Shown: positions 26,075-34,625 of the stretch, piece by piece
Layout of the letters: each line of letters starts with the position of its first letter
Position numbering within the stretch: the first letter of the stretch is position 1
Assembly (NCBI RefSeq): GCF_965213555.1
Contig: NZ_OZ243890.1
Coordinates: forward strand, 2,542,001 to 2,606,000
Source: Acuticoccus sp965213555
Lineage (GTDB): Bacteria; Pseudomonadota; Alphaproteobacteria; Rhizobiales; Amorphaceae
Length of the DNA: 64,000 bases
Direction: 5' to 3'
Made by a program: the position numbers and the translations under genes
Notes under the pieces: generated by a model
Databases searched by the model: none
What the model saw: only the letters and a program-made list of their open reading frames with translations
What the model was told of the DNA's origin: nothing

Positions 26075-26105
26075 CCGCGCGGCGCGCTGGCCTGCGGACA
26101 AAGTG

Positions 26106-27425
26106 ATGTCCCAGGCGCAGCGCGCGCCGCGGGCTCGCACGCGGCGCCGCGCGATCGGTGCCGATCCGCGCGCCGTCGCTGCCGGCGTCGTGGAGGCGGT
26201 TTGCGAGGGGGGCGCGACGCTCGCCGACGCGCTTGCGTCGGTCGGGGACGCGCTGCTCGAACCGCGCGACGCGGCGCTCGCGAGGGCCATCGCGCGGGCG
26301 ACCGTGCGGCGTCGCGGCGACATCGACTGGTGCCTTTCCCGGCTGATGGAGCGCCCGCTGCCGCGGCGCGCAGGGGAGGCACGTTCGATCCTGCGCTCAG
26401 CGGCAGCGCAGCTCCTCTTCATGCGGCAGGCCGAGCACGCGGCGGTCAACGTCGCGGTCGCCCTGCTGAAGGCCTCGCCGGCTGGCGGGGGCTTCGCCGG
26501 CCTCGCCAACGCGGTGCTGCGCCGGCTCGTCGGGGAGCGCGACGGGCTCTTGGCACGTCTCCCCGTCGAGGCCAACACGCCAGGCTGGCTGTGGCGGCGC
26601 TGGGTCGGCTCGTGGGGCGAGGCGACCGCGGCGGCCATCGCCGCTGCGCACCGCGAGGAGCCGGCGCTCGACCTCGCCTTCGCGGGGCCCGACGTTTCGC
26701 GGCCTGCCGACGCCACCGCGCTGCCGACCGGAGGTGCGCGCGTGCCGCGCGGCGACGTCACCGCCATGGAGGGTTACGCCGAGGGCGGATGGTGGGTGCA
26801 GGACGTCGCTGCGCAGCTCCCGGTCACGCTGTTCGGCGATGTCGCCGGCCGCACGGTGCTCGACCTGTGCGCGGCGCCCGGCGGCAAGGCGATGCAGCTC
26901 GCCGCGGCCGGCGCTCGCGTGACCGCCCTCGAGGTGGACGAGGCCCGGGCCGTGCGGCTATCGCAAAACCTTGCAAGGACGCGCATGGGCGACCGCGTCC
27001 AGGTGGTCGTCGGCGACGCGCGCGCCGCGACGGGCCGCTACGACGCTGTGCTCCTCGACGCTCCGTGCTCGGCGACGGGCACGCTGCGCCGTCAGCCGGA
27101 CGCGGCCTGGGCGAAGTCCGCCGCCGACGTCGCCGCGCTTGCCGGGCTGCAGCGCGACCTCCTGCGCCGTGCGGCGGACTGCCTGGCGCCGGGCGGGATG
27201 CTGGTCTTCGCCACGTGCTCCATCGAACCCGAGGAGGGCGAGGCGCACCTTGCCTTCGTGCGCGAGGCGCTGCCGGGGCTGGCGCCCGAGCCGGTGGCCG
27301 AGGGGCCGGCCGCCACCTTTGCCACGTCCGAGGGCACGGTGCGGACGCTGCCGCACATGGTCGTCGGCGATGGCGGCCCGAAGGGGCTCGACGGCTTCTT
27401 CGCCGCCCGCTTCCGCGCCGCCTGA
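26106..27425 (+). CDS. rsmB: 16S rRNA m5C967 methyltransferase RsmB-like
   Basis: A 439-residue RNA (cytosine-5) methyltransferase. An N-terminal NusB-like domain (about 20-150) is followed by the SAM-dependent catalytic domain. Seen: VLDLCAAPGGKAMQLAA (SAM site), DAPCSATGTLRRQPD with C321 and FATCSIEPEEGE with C371, the catalytic and release cysteines of this family. The ATG at 26106 gives the full domain; the longer frame upstream overlaps htpX and is shadow. rsmB versus a close RsmF-like homologue cannot be separated with certainty, but the NusB domain favours RsmB. Confidence 0.9.
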   Translation: MSQAQRAPRARTRRRAIGADPRAVAAGVVEAVCEGGATLADALASVGDALLEPRDAALARAIARATVRRRGDIDWCLSRLMERPLPRRAGEARSILRSAAAQLLFMRQAEHAAVNVAVALLKASPAGGGFAGLANAVLRRLVGERDGLLARLPVEANTPGWLWRRWVGSWGEATAAAIAAAHREEPALDLAFAGPDVSRPADATALPTGGARVPRGDVTAMEGYAEGGWWVQDVAAQLPVTLFGDVAGRTVLDLCAAPGGKAMQLAAAGARVTALEVDEARAVRLSQNLARTRMGDRVQVVVGDARAATGRYDAVLLDAPCSATGTLRRQPDAAWAKSAADVAALAGLQRDLLRRAADCLAPGGMLVFATCSIEPEEGEAHLAFVREALPGLAPEPVAEGPAATFATSEGTVRTLPHMVVGDGGPKGLDGFFAARFRAA

Positions 27426-27460
27426 GCCGTTGCTGCGACGGGGCCGCTGGCGTTAGCGAG

Positions 27461-29194
27461 GTGTGGTGCCGCCGGGGAACCGCGTTGTCCCAACTCGATG
27501 CCAAGCCGACGACGCGCCGGACGCTCCTTGCCTACGCCCTCCGCCGCGCCGGCGAGCGCATCGCCGGTGCGCTTGGCCCGGCCCGTTGGCGCCGTCCGCG
27601 GTCCGTCACGCCGCAGCGCGTCCTGTTTGCGCCGGAGACGCTCGCCTCCGCCGACCCCACGGTGGCAGCCGACATCTATGCCGGCGTCTTCGTCCTCGCC
27701 GGCGAAGTCGTGGACGCGGGCGGACGCTCACCGTTCGCCGTTCCTCCGCCGTCGTCGGCATGGGCCGAGGCGCTGCACGGCTTCTCCTGGCTGCACCACC
27801 TCGAGGCGAACGCGACGGCGCTCAGCTCCTCGAACGCCCGTGCGCTGGTGGACGAGTGGTTCGCCGTGGAAACGCGCGGCGGCGTCGCCCAGGCCCCTGC
27901 GGTGGCAGCCGAGCGGCTCGGCAACTGGCTGGTCCAGTCGCCGCTCCTCATCAACGGTGCCGATCCGGACTTCCGTGAGCGCCACCTGCGGGGGCTCGGT
28001 CGGCACATGCGCCGGCTGGAGCGAGCGCTGCCGGCGATGCCCCACGGCTCGGCGCGCCTCAAGGTGGCCGCGACCCTCGCGACGGCCGGCGCCGTCCTCA
28101 CCGGTGAAGCCCGGCTCATGGGATGGGCGCTGGGTCAGGTCGCGCTGAGCCTGGAGCACGACGTCCTGCCCGACGGCGGGCACGCCTCGCGCCGGCCGGA
28201 CGCGCTCGTCGACGCCCTCGCCGTGCTCATCCCCCTGCGCGAGGCGCTGCGGCGCCGGCAGGTCGCAGTGCCCGGCCCCCTGTCGGACGCCATCGACCGG
28301 ATGATGCCGATGGTGCGCTTCTTCCGGCACGGCGACGGCGGGCTCGCCGCGTTCCACGGCGCGGCGCCGGTGTGCCCGTCCGACCTCGAGGTGCTGTTCG
28401 CGTTCGACGACGTGGCCGCCCGACCGCCGACGAACGCGCGGCACGTGGGGTTCCAGCGCCTCGCCGCAGGACGCTCCGTCGTCCTCCTCGACACTGGGCG
28501 GCCCCCGCCTCCGCCCTACGCGGACCGGGCGCACGCCTCGCCCCTCGCGTTCGAGTTCTCGCACGGGGCGACGCGCCTCGTGGTGAGCTGTGGAGCGCTC
28601 GGCCTCGCGCGTCCCGCATGGTCGGACGCGGCGCGAGCGACGGCCGCTCAGTCGACCCTCACCGTCGCCGACACGTCGTGCGCGTCCTTCGTCTCGCGCT
28701 GGCCGCTGGCACGCTGGCTCGGCCCAGCGATCTACGACGGACCCAGCACGGTGAGCGTCGAGCGCGATCGCCTCGCCGTTGCCGCCTCCCACGACGGGTA
28801 CCGCGCAAGGTTCGGCCTCGTCCACACCCGCCGCGTCGTGCTGTCGTCCGATGGGTTGTGGCTGGACGGCGAGGACCGGCTGGTGGGTCAGGATCGACGC
28901 GACGGCCTGCCTGCCGCGATCCGCTTCCACCTCGGCCCCACGGTGAGGGCGCGGCTGGAGAAGGGCCGGCGACGCGCCCTCCTCACCTTGCCGGACGGTG
29001 CGATCTGGATGTTCGGCGTCGACGCCGGCCCACCGCTCGCGCTGGAGGACAGCGTGTGCCTCGGCGAGGACCGTCGCGTCCGGCGCACGACGCAGCTCGT
29101 CATCGCCGCCGACACGTTGACCGATGCGCCCGTGCGCTGGCACATCGCCGAGCACGCCAAGCCGTTGGCGGACCCCTCCGAGGAGATCCCATGA
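27461..29194 (+). CDS. Heparinase II/III family protein
   Basis: A 577-residue protein of the heparinase II/III-like family found next to purH in alphaproteobacteria. Seen: WLVQSPLLINGADPDFRERH in the alpha-toroid domain and a C-terminal heparinase-type beta domain with HASPLAFEFSHGATRLVVSCG and RRVVLSSDGLWLDGEDRL. It may cleave an acidic polysaccharide; no signal peptide is clear, so location and substrate are uncertain. The GTG at 27461 is used here; a TTG at 27485 with GGGGAA 5 nt upstream is a good alternative. It overlaps purH by 4 nt (ATGA). Confidence 0.82.
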   Translation: MWCRRGTALSQLDAKPTTRRTLLAYALRRAGERIAGALGPARWRRPRSVTPQRVLFAPETLASADPTVAADIYAGVFVLAGEVVDAGGRSPFAVPPPSSAWAEALHGFSWLHHLEANATALSSSNARALVDEWFAVETRGGVAQAPAVAAERLGNWLVQSPLLINGADPDFRERHLRGLGRHMRRLERALPAMPHGSARLKVAATLATAGAVLTGEARLMGWALGQVALSLEHDVLPDGGHASRRPDALVDALAVLIPLREALRRRQVAVPGPLSDAIDRMMPMVRFFRHGDGGLAAFHGAAPVCPSDLEVLFAFDDVAARPPTNARHVGFQRLAAGRSVVLLDTGRPPPPPYADRAHASPLAFEFSHGATRLVVSCGALGLARPAWSDAARATAAQSTLTVADTSCASFVSRWPLARWLGPAIYDGPSTVSVERDRLAVAASHDGYRARFGLVHTRRVVLSSDGLWLDGEDRLVGQDRRDGLPAAIRFHLGPTVRARLEKGRRRALLTLPDGAIWMFGVDAGPPLALEDSVCLGEDRRVRRTTQLVIAADTLTDAPVRWHIAEHAKPLADPSEEIP

Positions 29195-30774
29195 CCGCTG
29201 CGCCGGTGCGCCGCGCCCTCCTGTCGGTGTCCGACAAGGACGGGCTCGTCCCGTTCGCCCGCCGCCTCACGGCGCTCGGCTTCGAGCTCGTCTCCACCGG
29301 CGGGACGCACCGCGCCCTTGCCGACGCGGGCCTCGAGGTGATCGAGGTCGCCGCGGTGACCGGCACGCCTGAGATGCTCGACGGCCGCGTGAAGACGCTG
29401 CACCCGCGGCTCCATGGTGCGATCCTCGCCGACCTGTCGCGCGAGGCGCACGCCGCCACGCTCGTCGCCCAGGGGATCGTCCCCATCGGCCTCGTGGTCT
29501 GCAACCTCTACCCGTTCGAGGCGGCAGTGGAGGCCGGCGCCGACCCCGCGACGCTGATCGAGACCATCGACGTCGGTGGCCCGTCCATGACGCGCGCCGC
29601 GGCGAAGAACTTCGCCCACGTCGCCGTCGTCGTGGACCCTCAGGATTACGAGGCGGTGGCCGCTGCGCTGGAGGGGAACGGGGGCGCCGTCCCCTTGCCG
29701 CTGCGACGCCGGCTCGCGGCGAAGGCGTTCGCTCGCCTCGCTGCATACGACGCGGCGGTGGCCGGTGCCTTGGGCGCGCTCACCGCGGCGGATGACGTCG
29801 ACGTCGACCACCACGTGTGGCGCGCGTTCGGTGGCCGGCGCCTCACCGCCATGCGCTACGGCGAGAACCCGCACCAGGCGGCCGCGTTCTACCGCGCGCC
29901 GAGTGGCGGCGGGATCGCCGGCGCGAGGGTCGTCCAGGGCAAGCCGCTCTCCTACAACAACGTGGCCGACGCGGACGCGGCCATCCTCGCCGTCGCCGAC
30001 TTCGCCTCGGACGCTGCGGCGGTCATCGTCAAGCACGCCAACCCCTGCGGCATCGCCGTCGCCGGCTCGCTGCAGGTGGCCTACGAGAAGGCGCGGTCGT
30101 GCGACCCCGTGTCGGCGTTCGGCGGCGTCGTCGCCCTGTCGCGGCCGCTCGACCGCGCGACCGCCGAGGCCATCGGCGCAGTGTTCACCGAGGTGGTCGT
30201 CGCGCCCGGTGCGTCGGACGAGGCGCTCGCCGTCCTCGCTGCGAGGGCGAACCTCCGCGTCCTCCTCGTCGAGGCCTTGCCGGAGCCCGGCGGGACGGTG
30301 GTCCGCTCGGTCTCGGGCGGCCTTCTCGTCCAGGAGGCGGACGCCGGCGTCCTGCCGGCCGACACCCGCGTCGCCACGCGCCGCGCGCCGACGGAGGGGG
30401 AGTGGCGCGACCTCGCCTTCGCCTGGCGCGCGGTGAAGCACGTGAAGTCGAACGCCATCGTCTACGCCAAGGACGGCGCCACGGTGGGCATCGGCGCCGG
30501 CCAGATGAGCCGCGTCGATGCCGCGCGCATCGCCGCCTGGAAGGCCGAGGACGCCGCCCGCGAGGCGGGCGAGGCGACGTCCCGCACGATCGGCGCCGTC
30601 GCCGCGTCCGACGCGTTCTTCCCCTTCGCGGACGGCCTCGAGGCGATCGCGAGGGCGGGGGCGGTGGCGGTGATCCAGCCCGGCGGCTCGGTGCGCGACG
30701 GCGAGGTGATCGCCGCCGCCGACGCCGCGGGGATCGCGATGGTCCTCACCGGCATGCGCCACTTCCGCCACTGA
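29191..30774 (+). CDS. purH: Bifunctional AICAR transformylase / IMP cyclohydrolase PurH
   Basis: A 527-residue enzyme for the last two steps of de novo IMP synthesis. The N-terminal MGS-like cyclohydrolase domain (about 1-150) contains LLSVSDKDGLVPFARRL, STGGTHRAL and TLHPRLHGAIL. The transformylase domain contains AMRYGENPHQ, VKHANPCGIAV and DPVSAFGGVV. Length is typical. The ATG at 29191 lies in a 4-nt overlap with the heparinase-like gene. Its stop codon lies in a small tandem duplication and hairpin (30761-30798). Confidence 0.97.
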   Translation: MTAAPVRRALLSVSDKDGLVPFARRLTALGFELVSTGGTHRALADAGLEVIEVAAVTGTPEMLDGRVKTLHPRLHGAILADLSREAHAATLVAQGIVPIGLVVCNLYPFEAAVEAGADPATLIETIDVGGPSMTRAAAKNFAHVAVVVDPQDYEAVAAALEGNGGAVPLPLRRRLAAKAFARLAAYDAAVAGALGALTAADDVDVDHHVWRAFGGRRLTAMRYGENPHQAAAFYRAPSGGGIAGARVVQGKPLSYNNVADADAAILAVADFASDAAAVIVKHANPCGIAVAGSLQVAYEKARSCDPVSAFGGVVALSRPLDRATAEAIGAVFTEVVVAPGASDEALAVLAARANLRVLLVEALPEPGGTVVRSVSGGLLVQEADAGVLPADTRVATRRAPTEGEWRDLAFAWRAVKHVKSNAIVYAKDGATVGIGAGQMSRVDAARIAAWKAEDAAREAGEATSRTIGAVAASDAFFPFADGLEAIARAGAVAVIQPGGSVRDGEVIAAADAAGIAMVLTGMRHFRH

Positions 30775-30788
30775 ACTTCCGCCACTGG
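30761..30788. repeat. 14-bp tandem duplication across the purH stop codon
   Basis: Two head-to-tail copies, ACTTCCGCCACTGA (30761-30774) and ACTTCCGCCACTGG (30775-30788), differing at the last base. The first copy holds the last purH codons and its TGA; the second is the spacer and part of the terminator-like hairpin. Confidence 0.85.
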
Positions 30789-30798
30789 CGGCTCAGTG
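30769..30798. terminator. Hairpin between convergent purH and SDR genes
   Basis: Nested inverted repeat CACTGA...TCAGTG (30769-30774 with 30793-30798) around CCGCC-ACT-GGCGG (30779-30791). It contains both stop codons of the convergent pair, so it can act as a bidirectional terminator. No T-run is present. Confidence 0.5.
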
Positions 30799-31539
30799 GA
30801 TGAGGGAGCCGCCGTTCACGTCGACCTCCGAGCCGGTCATGTAGCTCGACAGGTCAGAGGCGAGGAACAGGCACGGGCCGGCGACCTCCTCTGGCGTGCC
30901 GGCGCGGCCCATGGGGGTCGCCGCCTCCACGTACTCGATGACCGAGGCCGGCAGCACCTCGGCGATGATGCCGGTCCCGGCGATGTAGCCCGGGCAGACC
31001 GCGTTGGCGCGCACGTTGTCCGGCGCGCACTCCCGCGCCACGCCCTTGGTCAGGCCGAGGAGCCCCGCCTTCGACGTCGCGTAGTGCGTTCCGCCGAACA
31101 CGCCGCCGCCGCGCTGTCCCGCCACCGAGGCGATGTTCACGATCGAGCCGCGACGGGCTGCGCGCATCGTCGGCACCACCGCCTGGCACATGTAGAACGC
31201 TCCCTTGAGGTTGATGGCGAGCATCTCCTCGTAGGCCTCCGGCGTGATGTCCATCAGCGGCACCTTGCGGGAGATGCCGGCGTTGTTGACGAGGACGTCG
31301 ATCCGGCCCCAGCGCTCCATGAGACCGTCGACCGTCCGCAGGCAGGCGTCCCGGTCGGTGACGTCGCACGCCATGCCGACGGCCTCGCCGCCGAGGTCCG
31401 CCGCGGTCGCCTCGCTGCGCGCCTGATCGAGGTCGAGGACGGCGACGCGGGCGCCGTGCTGGGCGAACAGACGCGCGGTCGCGAGGCCGATCCCCCCCGC
31501 TGCGCCGGTGATGATCGCGGTCCGGCCGTCAAGCAGCAT
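30793..31539 (-). CDS. SDR-family oxidoreductase
   Basis: A 248-residue classical short-chain dehydrogenase/reductase using NAD(P). Seen: TGAAGGIG at residues 11-18, NNAG at 85-88, catalytic S138, Y153 and K157 (HYATSKAG). The aspartate in VLDLD after beta-2 favours NAD(H). It overlaps the upstream transketolase-C gene by 11 nt and is the third gene of a minus-strand set, so it probably oxidises a sugar alcohol or ketose for the split transketolase, a layout seen in polyol catabolic operons (inference). Confidence 0.88.
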   Translation of the reverse strand: MLLDGRTAIITGAAGGIGLATARLFAQHGARVAVLDLDQARSEATAADLGGEAVGMACDVTDRDACLRTVDGLMERWGRIDVLVNNAGISRKVPLMDITPEAYEEMLAINLKGAFYMCQAVVPTMRAARRGSIVNIASVAGQRGGGVFGGTHYATSKAGLLGLTKGVARECAPDNVRANAVCPGYIAGTGIIAEVLPASVIEYVEAATPMGRAGTPEEVAGPCLFLASDLSSYMTGSEVDVNGGSLIH

Positions 31540-32566
31540 GGGGCACCTCGTCGAGCCAGGCCTTCACGTCCTGCGCGATGGCGTCGGGGGTCAGTCGGTA
31601 GCGCGCGTGGAGGGTCGGCAGTGCGCCGGCGTCGAGGAAGGCGTCCGGCAGCGCCACCTGGCGGAACGCCGGGGTGACGCCGGAGCGCAGGAGGAGCGTT
31701 GCGACCGCCTCGCCGAGCCCGCCAACCCTCGTGTGGTTCTCGGCGACGACCACGAGGCGGCCGGAAGTTCGGCAGGCCTCGAGGATGGCAGCCTCGTCGA
31801 GGGGCTTGATGGTAGGCACGTGGAGGACCGCTGCGGCGACGCGGTCCTCGGCGAGGCGCCGCGCGGCGTCGATCGCGCGCATGGTCATGAAGCCGGACGA
31901 GACGAAGAGGACGTCGGCGCCGTCCATCAGCATCGCCGCTCGGCCGAACTGAAAGCGGTAGCCGAACTCCTCCAGGACCACGGGCACCTTCCCGCGCAGG
32001 AGGCGCATGTAGACCGGGCCCGGGTGGTCCGCGATCGCGTTGACGGCGCCCTCGATGTCGACCGCGTCGCACGGGTCGACGATGGCAAGGTTCGGCAGCC
32101 CGCGGAAGATCGCGACGTCCTCCGTCGCCTGGTGGCTCGGCCCATAACCCGTGGTGAGGCCAGGCAGCGCGCAGCAGATCTTGACCGGCAGGGCCTCCTC
32201 CGCGATCGCCATGGCGATGAAGTCGTAGGCGCGGCGCGAGGCGAACACCGCGTAGGTGGTGGCGAACGGCACGAACCCCTCGCGGGCGAGCCCGGCAGCC
32301 ACTGAGACCATCGCCTGCTCGGCCATCCCCATCTGGATGAAGCGGTCCGGGTGCGCCTCGGCGAACACGTGGAGGTCGGTGTACTTCGCAAGGTCTGCGG
32401 TGAGTCCGACGACCTCAGGCCGCTCGCGCGCGAGCGCCGCCAGGGCGTTGCCGAACGGGGCGTCCCGCGTCGTGCGCCCCTCGGCATCGAGGGACGCGAT
32501 CATCGCCGACGTCGCCGCGCCCCCGGGCCGCGGCGGGCGCGGCCGGTACTTGTCGCGCGCGCTCAC
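31529..32566 (-). CDS. Transketolase C-terminal half (Pyr and C-terminal domains)
   Basis: A 345-residue protein equal to the pyrimidine-binding and C-terminal domains of transketolase. Seen: MGMAEQAMVSVAAGLAREGF with the conserved Glu that activates the thiamine ring, then TTGYGPSHQATEDVAIFRGL, typical of split transketolases and DXS-like subunits. It starts with GTG at 32566 in a 4-nt overlap with the N-terminal-half gene. The two polypeptides should form one thiamine-diphosphate enzyme. Longer in-frame sequence upstream is shadow. Confidence 0.9.
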   Translation of the reverse strand: MSARDKYRPRPPRPGGAATSAMIASLDAEGRTTRDAPFGNALAALARERPEVVGLTADLAKYTDLHVFAEAHPDRFIQMGMAEQAMVSVAAGLAREGFVPFATTYAVFASRRAYDFIAMAIAEEALPVKICCALPGLTTGYGPSHQATEDVAIFRGLPNLAIVDPCDAVDIEGAVNAIADHPGPVYMRLLRGKVPVVLEEFGYRFQFGRAAMLMDGADVLFVSSGFMTMRAIDAARRLAEDRVAAAVLHVPTIKPLDEAAILEACRTSGRLVVVAENHTRVGGLGEAVATLLLRSGVTPAFRQVALPDAFLDAGALPTLHARYRLTPDAIAQDVKAWLDEVPHAA

Positions 32567-33411
32567 GCCGGGCGCTCCGCGTCGAGGACGGCGAGGGCCC
32601 GGTCCCACTCGTCCGGCGCGACGCGCACGAAGTGGCTGACCTCGCGCGCCTCGAGGAAGGGCACGCCGCGGCACATCCGCGTGTCGGCGACGATGCAGCG
32701 CGGCCGCGGCTCGGCGAGCGCGCGGGCCCGGTCGAAGGCTGCGACCAGCGCATCGAGGTCGTTACCGTCGACGCGCTCCACGTGCCAGCCGAAGGCCGCC
32801 CACTTGTCGGCCACGGGCTCGGCGGAGCTCACCTTGGTGGAGGGCCCATCCGCCTGCTGGTCGTTGAAGTCCACGATGGCGACGAGGTTGCCCGCGCCGT
32901 GGTGCGCGGCCGCCATCGCCGCCTCCCAGGTGGAGCCCTCGCCGAGCTCGCCGTCCGACATCAGGTTGTAGACGAACGCGTCGCTGCCCTTGCGCGTGAG
33001 CCCGAGCGCCATGCCGAGCGCGACGCCGAGCCCGTGGCCCAGCGAGCCGCCGGTGATCTCCATGCCGGGCGTGTAGGCTGCCATGCCGGACATGGGCATG
33101 CGCGAATCGTCCATGCCGTAGGTCTCGACCTCCTCCTCCGGCAGGACGCCGGCCTCGACGAGCGCCGCGTAGAGCGCGATGGCATAGTGCCCGATGGAAA
33201 GGCAGAACCGGTCACGCTCCTCCCACTCGGGGTCGGACGGCCGGTAGGTCAGCGCGTGGAAGTAAGCGACCGCGAGGACGTCGGCGATGCCGAGCGCCTG
33301 GCCGATGTAGCCCTGTCCCTGGACCCTTGCCATCCTGAGCGCATGGCGCCGGATGTGCCACGCCCGCCGGGCCAGCGAGACGTTGGATCCCGTCGATGCC
33401 GCCAGTGACAT
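32563..33411 (-). CDS. Transketolase N-terminal half (PP domain)
   Basis: A 282-residue thiamine-diphosphate-binding subunit. Seen: GGSLGHGLGVALGMALG and the TPP motif DGELGEGSTWEAAMAAAHH with NLVAIVDFND after it. Glu and His residues of the substrate channel are in place (SIGHYAIALYAAL). The ATG at 33411 follows GGAGGGCGA, deciding against the longer frame. It is the first gene of the three-gene minus-strand operon (two transketolase halves, then SDR). Whether it serves the pentose phosphate pathway or a specific sugar-alcohol route is not shown. Confidence 0.9.
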   Translation of the reverse strand: MSLAASTGSNVSLARRAWHIRRHALRMARVQGQGYIGQALGIADVLAVAYFHALTYRPSDPEWEERDRFCLSIGHYAIALYAALVEAGVLPEEEVETYGMDDSRMPMSGMAAYTPGMEITGGSLGHGLGVALGMALGLTRKGSDAFVYNLMSDGELGEGSTWEAAMAAAHHGAGNLVAIVDFNDQQADGPSTKVSSAEPVADKWAAFGWHVERVDGNDLDALVAAFDRARALAEPRPRCIVADTRMCRGVPFLEAREVSHFVRVAPDEWDRALAVLDAERPA

Positions 33412-33566
33412 TCGCCCTCCCGCCTTCGCCACACGGTACGCCACGCCGACGGCGCACGCCAAGCGTCGGGTAGGGTACGGCGCCCCTCCACCATTCCGGT
33501 GGAAGACCCGCCGGAGGCGTGTCTTCCTTTGAAGCGACATTCCGGCGGAGCCGACATCCTCAGGAC

Positions 33567-33635
33567 CGCGCCGAAGGTCCGACGGGTCAAGGCCGAAGAG
33601 CGCAGCGTGCCTTGAGGCGTCGGACCTTCGGCGCG
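33567..33635. repeat. Perfect 18-bp inverted repeat downstream of mutM
   Basis: CGCGCCGAAGGTCCGACG at 33567-33584 and its exact complement at 33618-33635, separated by 33 nt. It lies 47 nt past the mutM stop in the 270-nt gap (33412-33681) before the transketolase operon. No T-run follows on either strand. It could be a large terminator or stabiliser stem for mutM mRNA; the loop is long. A smaller imperfect hairpin lies at 33501-33527. Nothing else was seen in this gap. Confidence 0.8.
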
Positions 33636-33681
33636 AGCCTCACCGGACGACGGAGCTTCCGGGCGCGGCGTCGCCGTCGCC

Positions 33682-34551
33682 TCAGCGCTGGCAAACCGGA
33701 CAATGGAAGGTGGAGCGCCCCGACTGGGCGATGCGGGCGACGACGCCGGCGCAGGTGAGGCGCGGGCAGGGGTCGCCCTCGCGCCCGTACACCGCGAAGG
33801 TGTGCTGGAAGCGACCGGGCGAGCCGTCCGCCGCCACGTAGTCCCTGAGCGAGGAGCCACCGGCGAGGATCGCCTCCTCGATGACCGCCACGATGGCAGC
33901 GGCGAGGCGGGCGACCCGGGTGCCGGCCGAGCCGTCCCGCCGCACGACCGCGGTGGCGAGCCTGCGCGGTGACAGGCGGGCCCGCCACAGCGCCTCGCAG
34001 ACGTAGATGTTGCCGAGCCCGGCGATGACGCGCTGGTCGAGGAGGGCGGCCTTCAGCGGCGTGCGCTTGCCGGCGAGCGCGGCGGCGAGGGCGTCCGGCG
34101 TCAGTGCGCCGGCGACGGGCTCGATCCCGAGGTGCGCGAAATAGGGGTGGGCGTCGAGCCGGTCCGCGTCGGCGAGCGTCATGAAGCCGAAGCGGCGCGG
34201 GTCGTTGTAGACGACGCGGGCGGCGGGCAGCGTGAACGTCACGTGGTCGTGGGCCGCGATCCTGCCCCGCGGGTAGGTGAACGCGCCGATGGGCTCGCGG
34301 CCCTCGACGCGAAAGGAGCCGGACATGCCGAGGTGGGCGATGAGCGCGGTGCCGTCGTCGAGGCAGCCGACAAGGTACTTGGCGCGTCGCCCCAGCGCCT
34401 CCACGCGCCGTCCCTCGAGCCGCTCGGCGAAGCGTTCGGGGAAGGGGAAGCGCAGGTCCGGCCGCATGAGCGACACCTTGACGAGCTCGGACCCCTCGAG
34501 CACCGGCGCGAGCCCACGGCGCACGGTCTCCACCTCGGGCAGCTCCGGCAT
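33682..34551 (-). CDS. mutM: Formamidopyrimidine-DNA glycosylase
   Basis: A 289-residue bifunctional glycosylase/AP lyase that removes 8-oxoguanine and Fapy lesions. Seen: MPELPEVETVRRGL with catalytic Pro2 and Glu3, the RRAKYL lysine segment, LGNIYVCEALW of the helix-two-turn-helix, and a C-terminal zinc finger (CPRLTC ... FHCPVCQR). The first cysteine pair is spaced C-x4-C, as is usual in alphaproteobacterial Fpg. It is divergent from ubiE with 74 nt between starts, a conserved arrangement. Confidence 0.95.
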   Translation of the reverse strand: MPELPEVETVRRGLAPVLEGSELVKVSLMRPDLRFPFPERFAERLEGRRVEALGRRAKYLVGCLDDGTALIAHLGMSGSFRVEGREPIGAFTYPRGRIAAHDHVTFTLPAARVVYNDPRRFGFMTLADADRLDAHPYFAHLGIEPVAGALTPDALAAALAGKRTPLKAALLDQRVIAGLGNIYVCEALWRARLSPRRLATAVVRRDGSAGTRVARLAAAIVAVIEEAILAGGSSLRDYVAADGSPGRFQHTFAVYGREGDPCPRLTCAGVVARIAQSGRSTFHCPVCQR

Positions 34552-34625
34552 GCGTCCCTTCTCTCTGTGGCCGCCGCCCCGGCGCCAAGCTATGTCTCGC
34601 CTCGGGTGACACGAAAGGCTCCGGC

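Noticed and set aside
22913..26767. Open frame of about 1284 codons on the minus strand opposite cca, htpX and rsmB
   Set aside because: Antisense to several conserved genes; translation has no recognisable motif and typical shadow composition.
33501..33527. Small hairpin GGAAGAC...GTCTTCC followed by TTT on the plus strand
   Set aside because: No plus-strand gene ends upstream of it, so a terminator role makes no sense; stem has mismatches.
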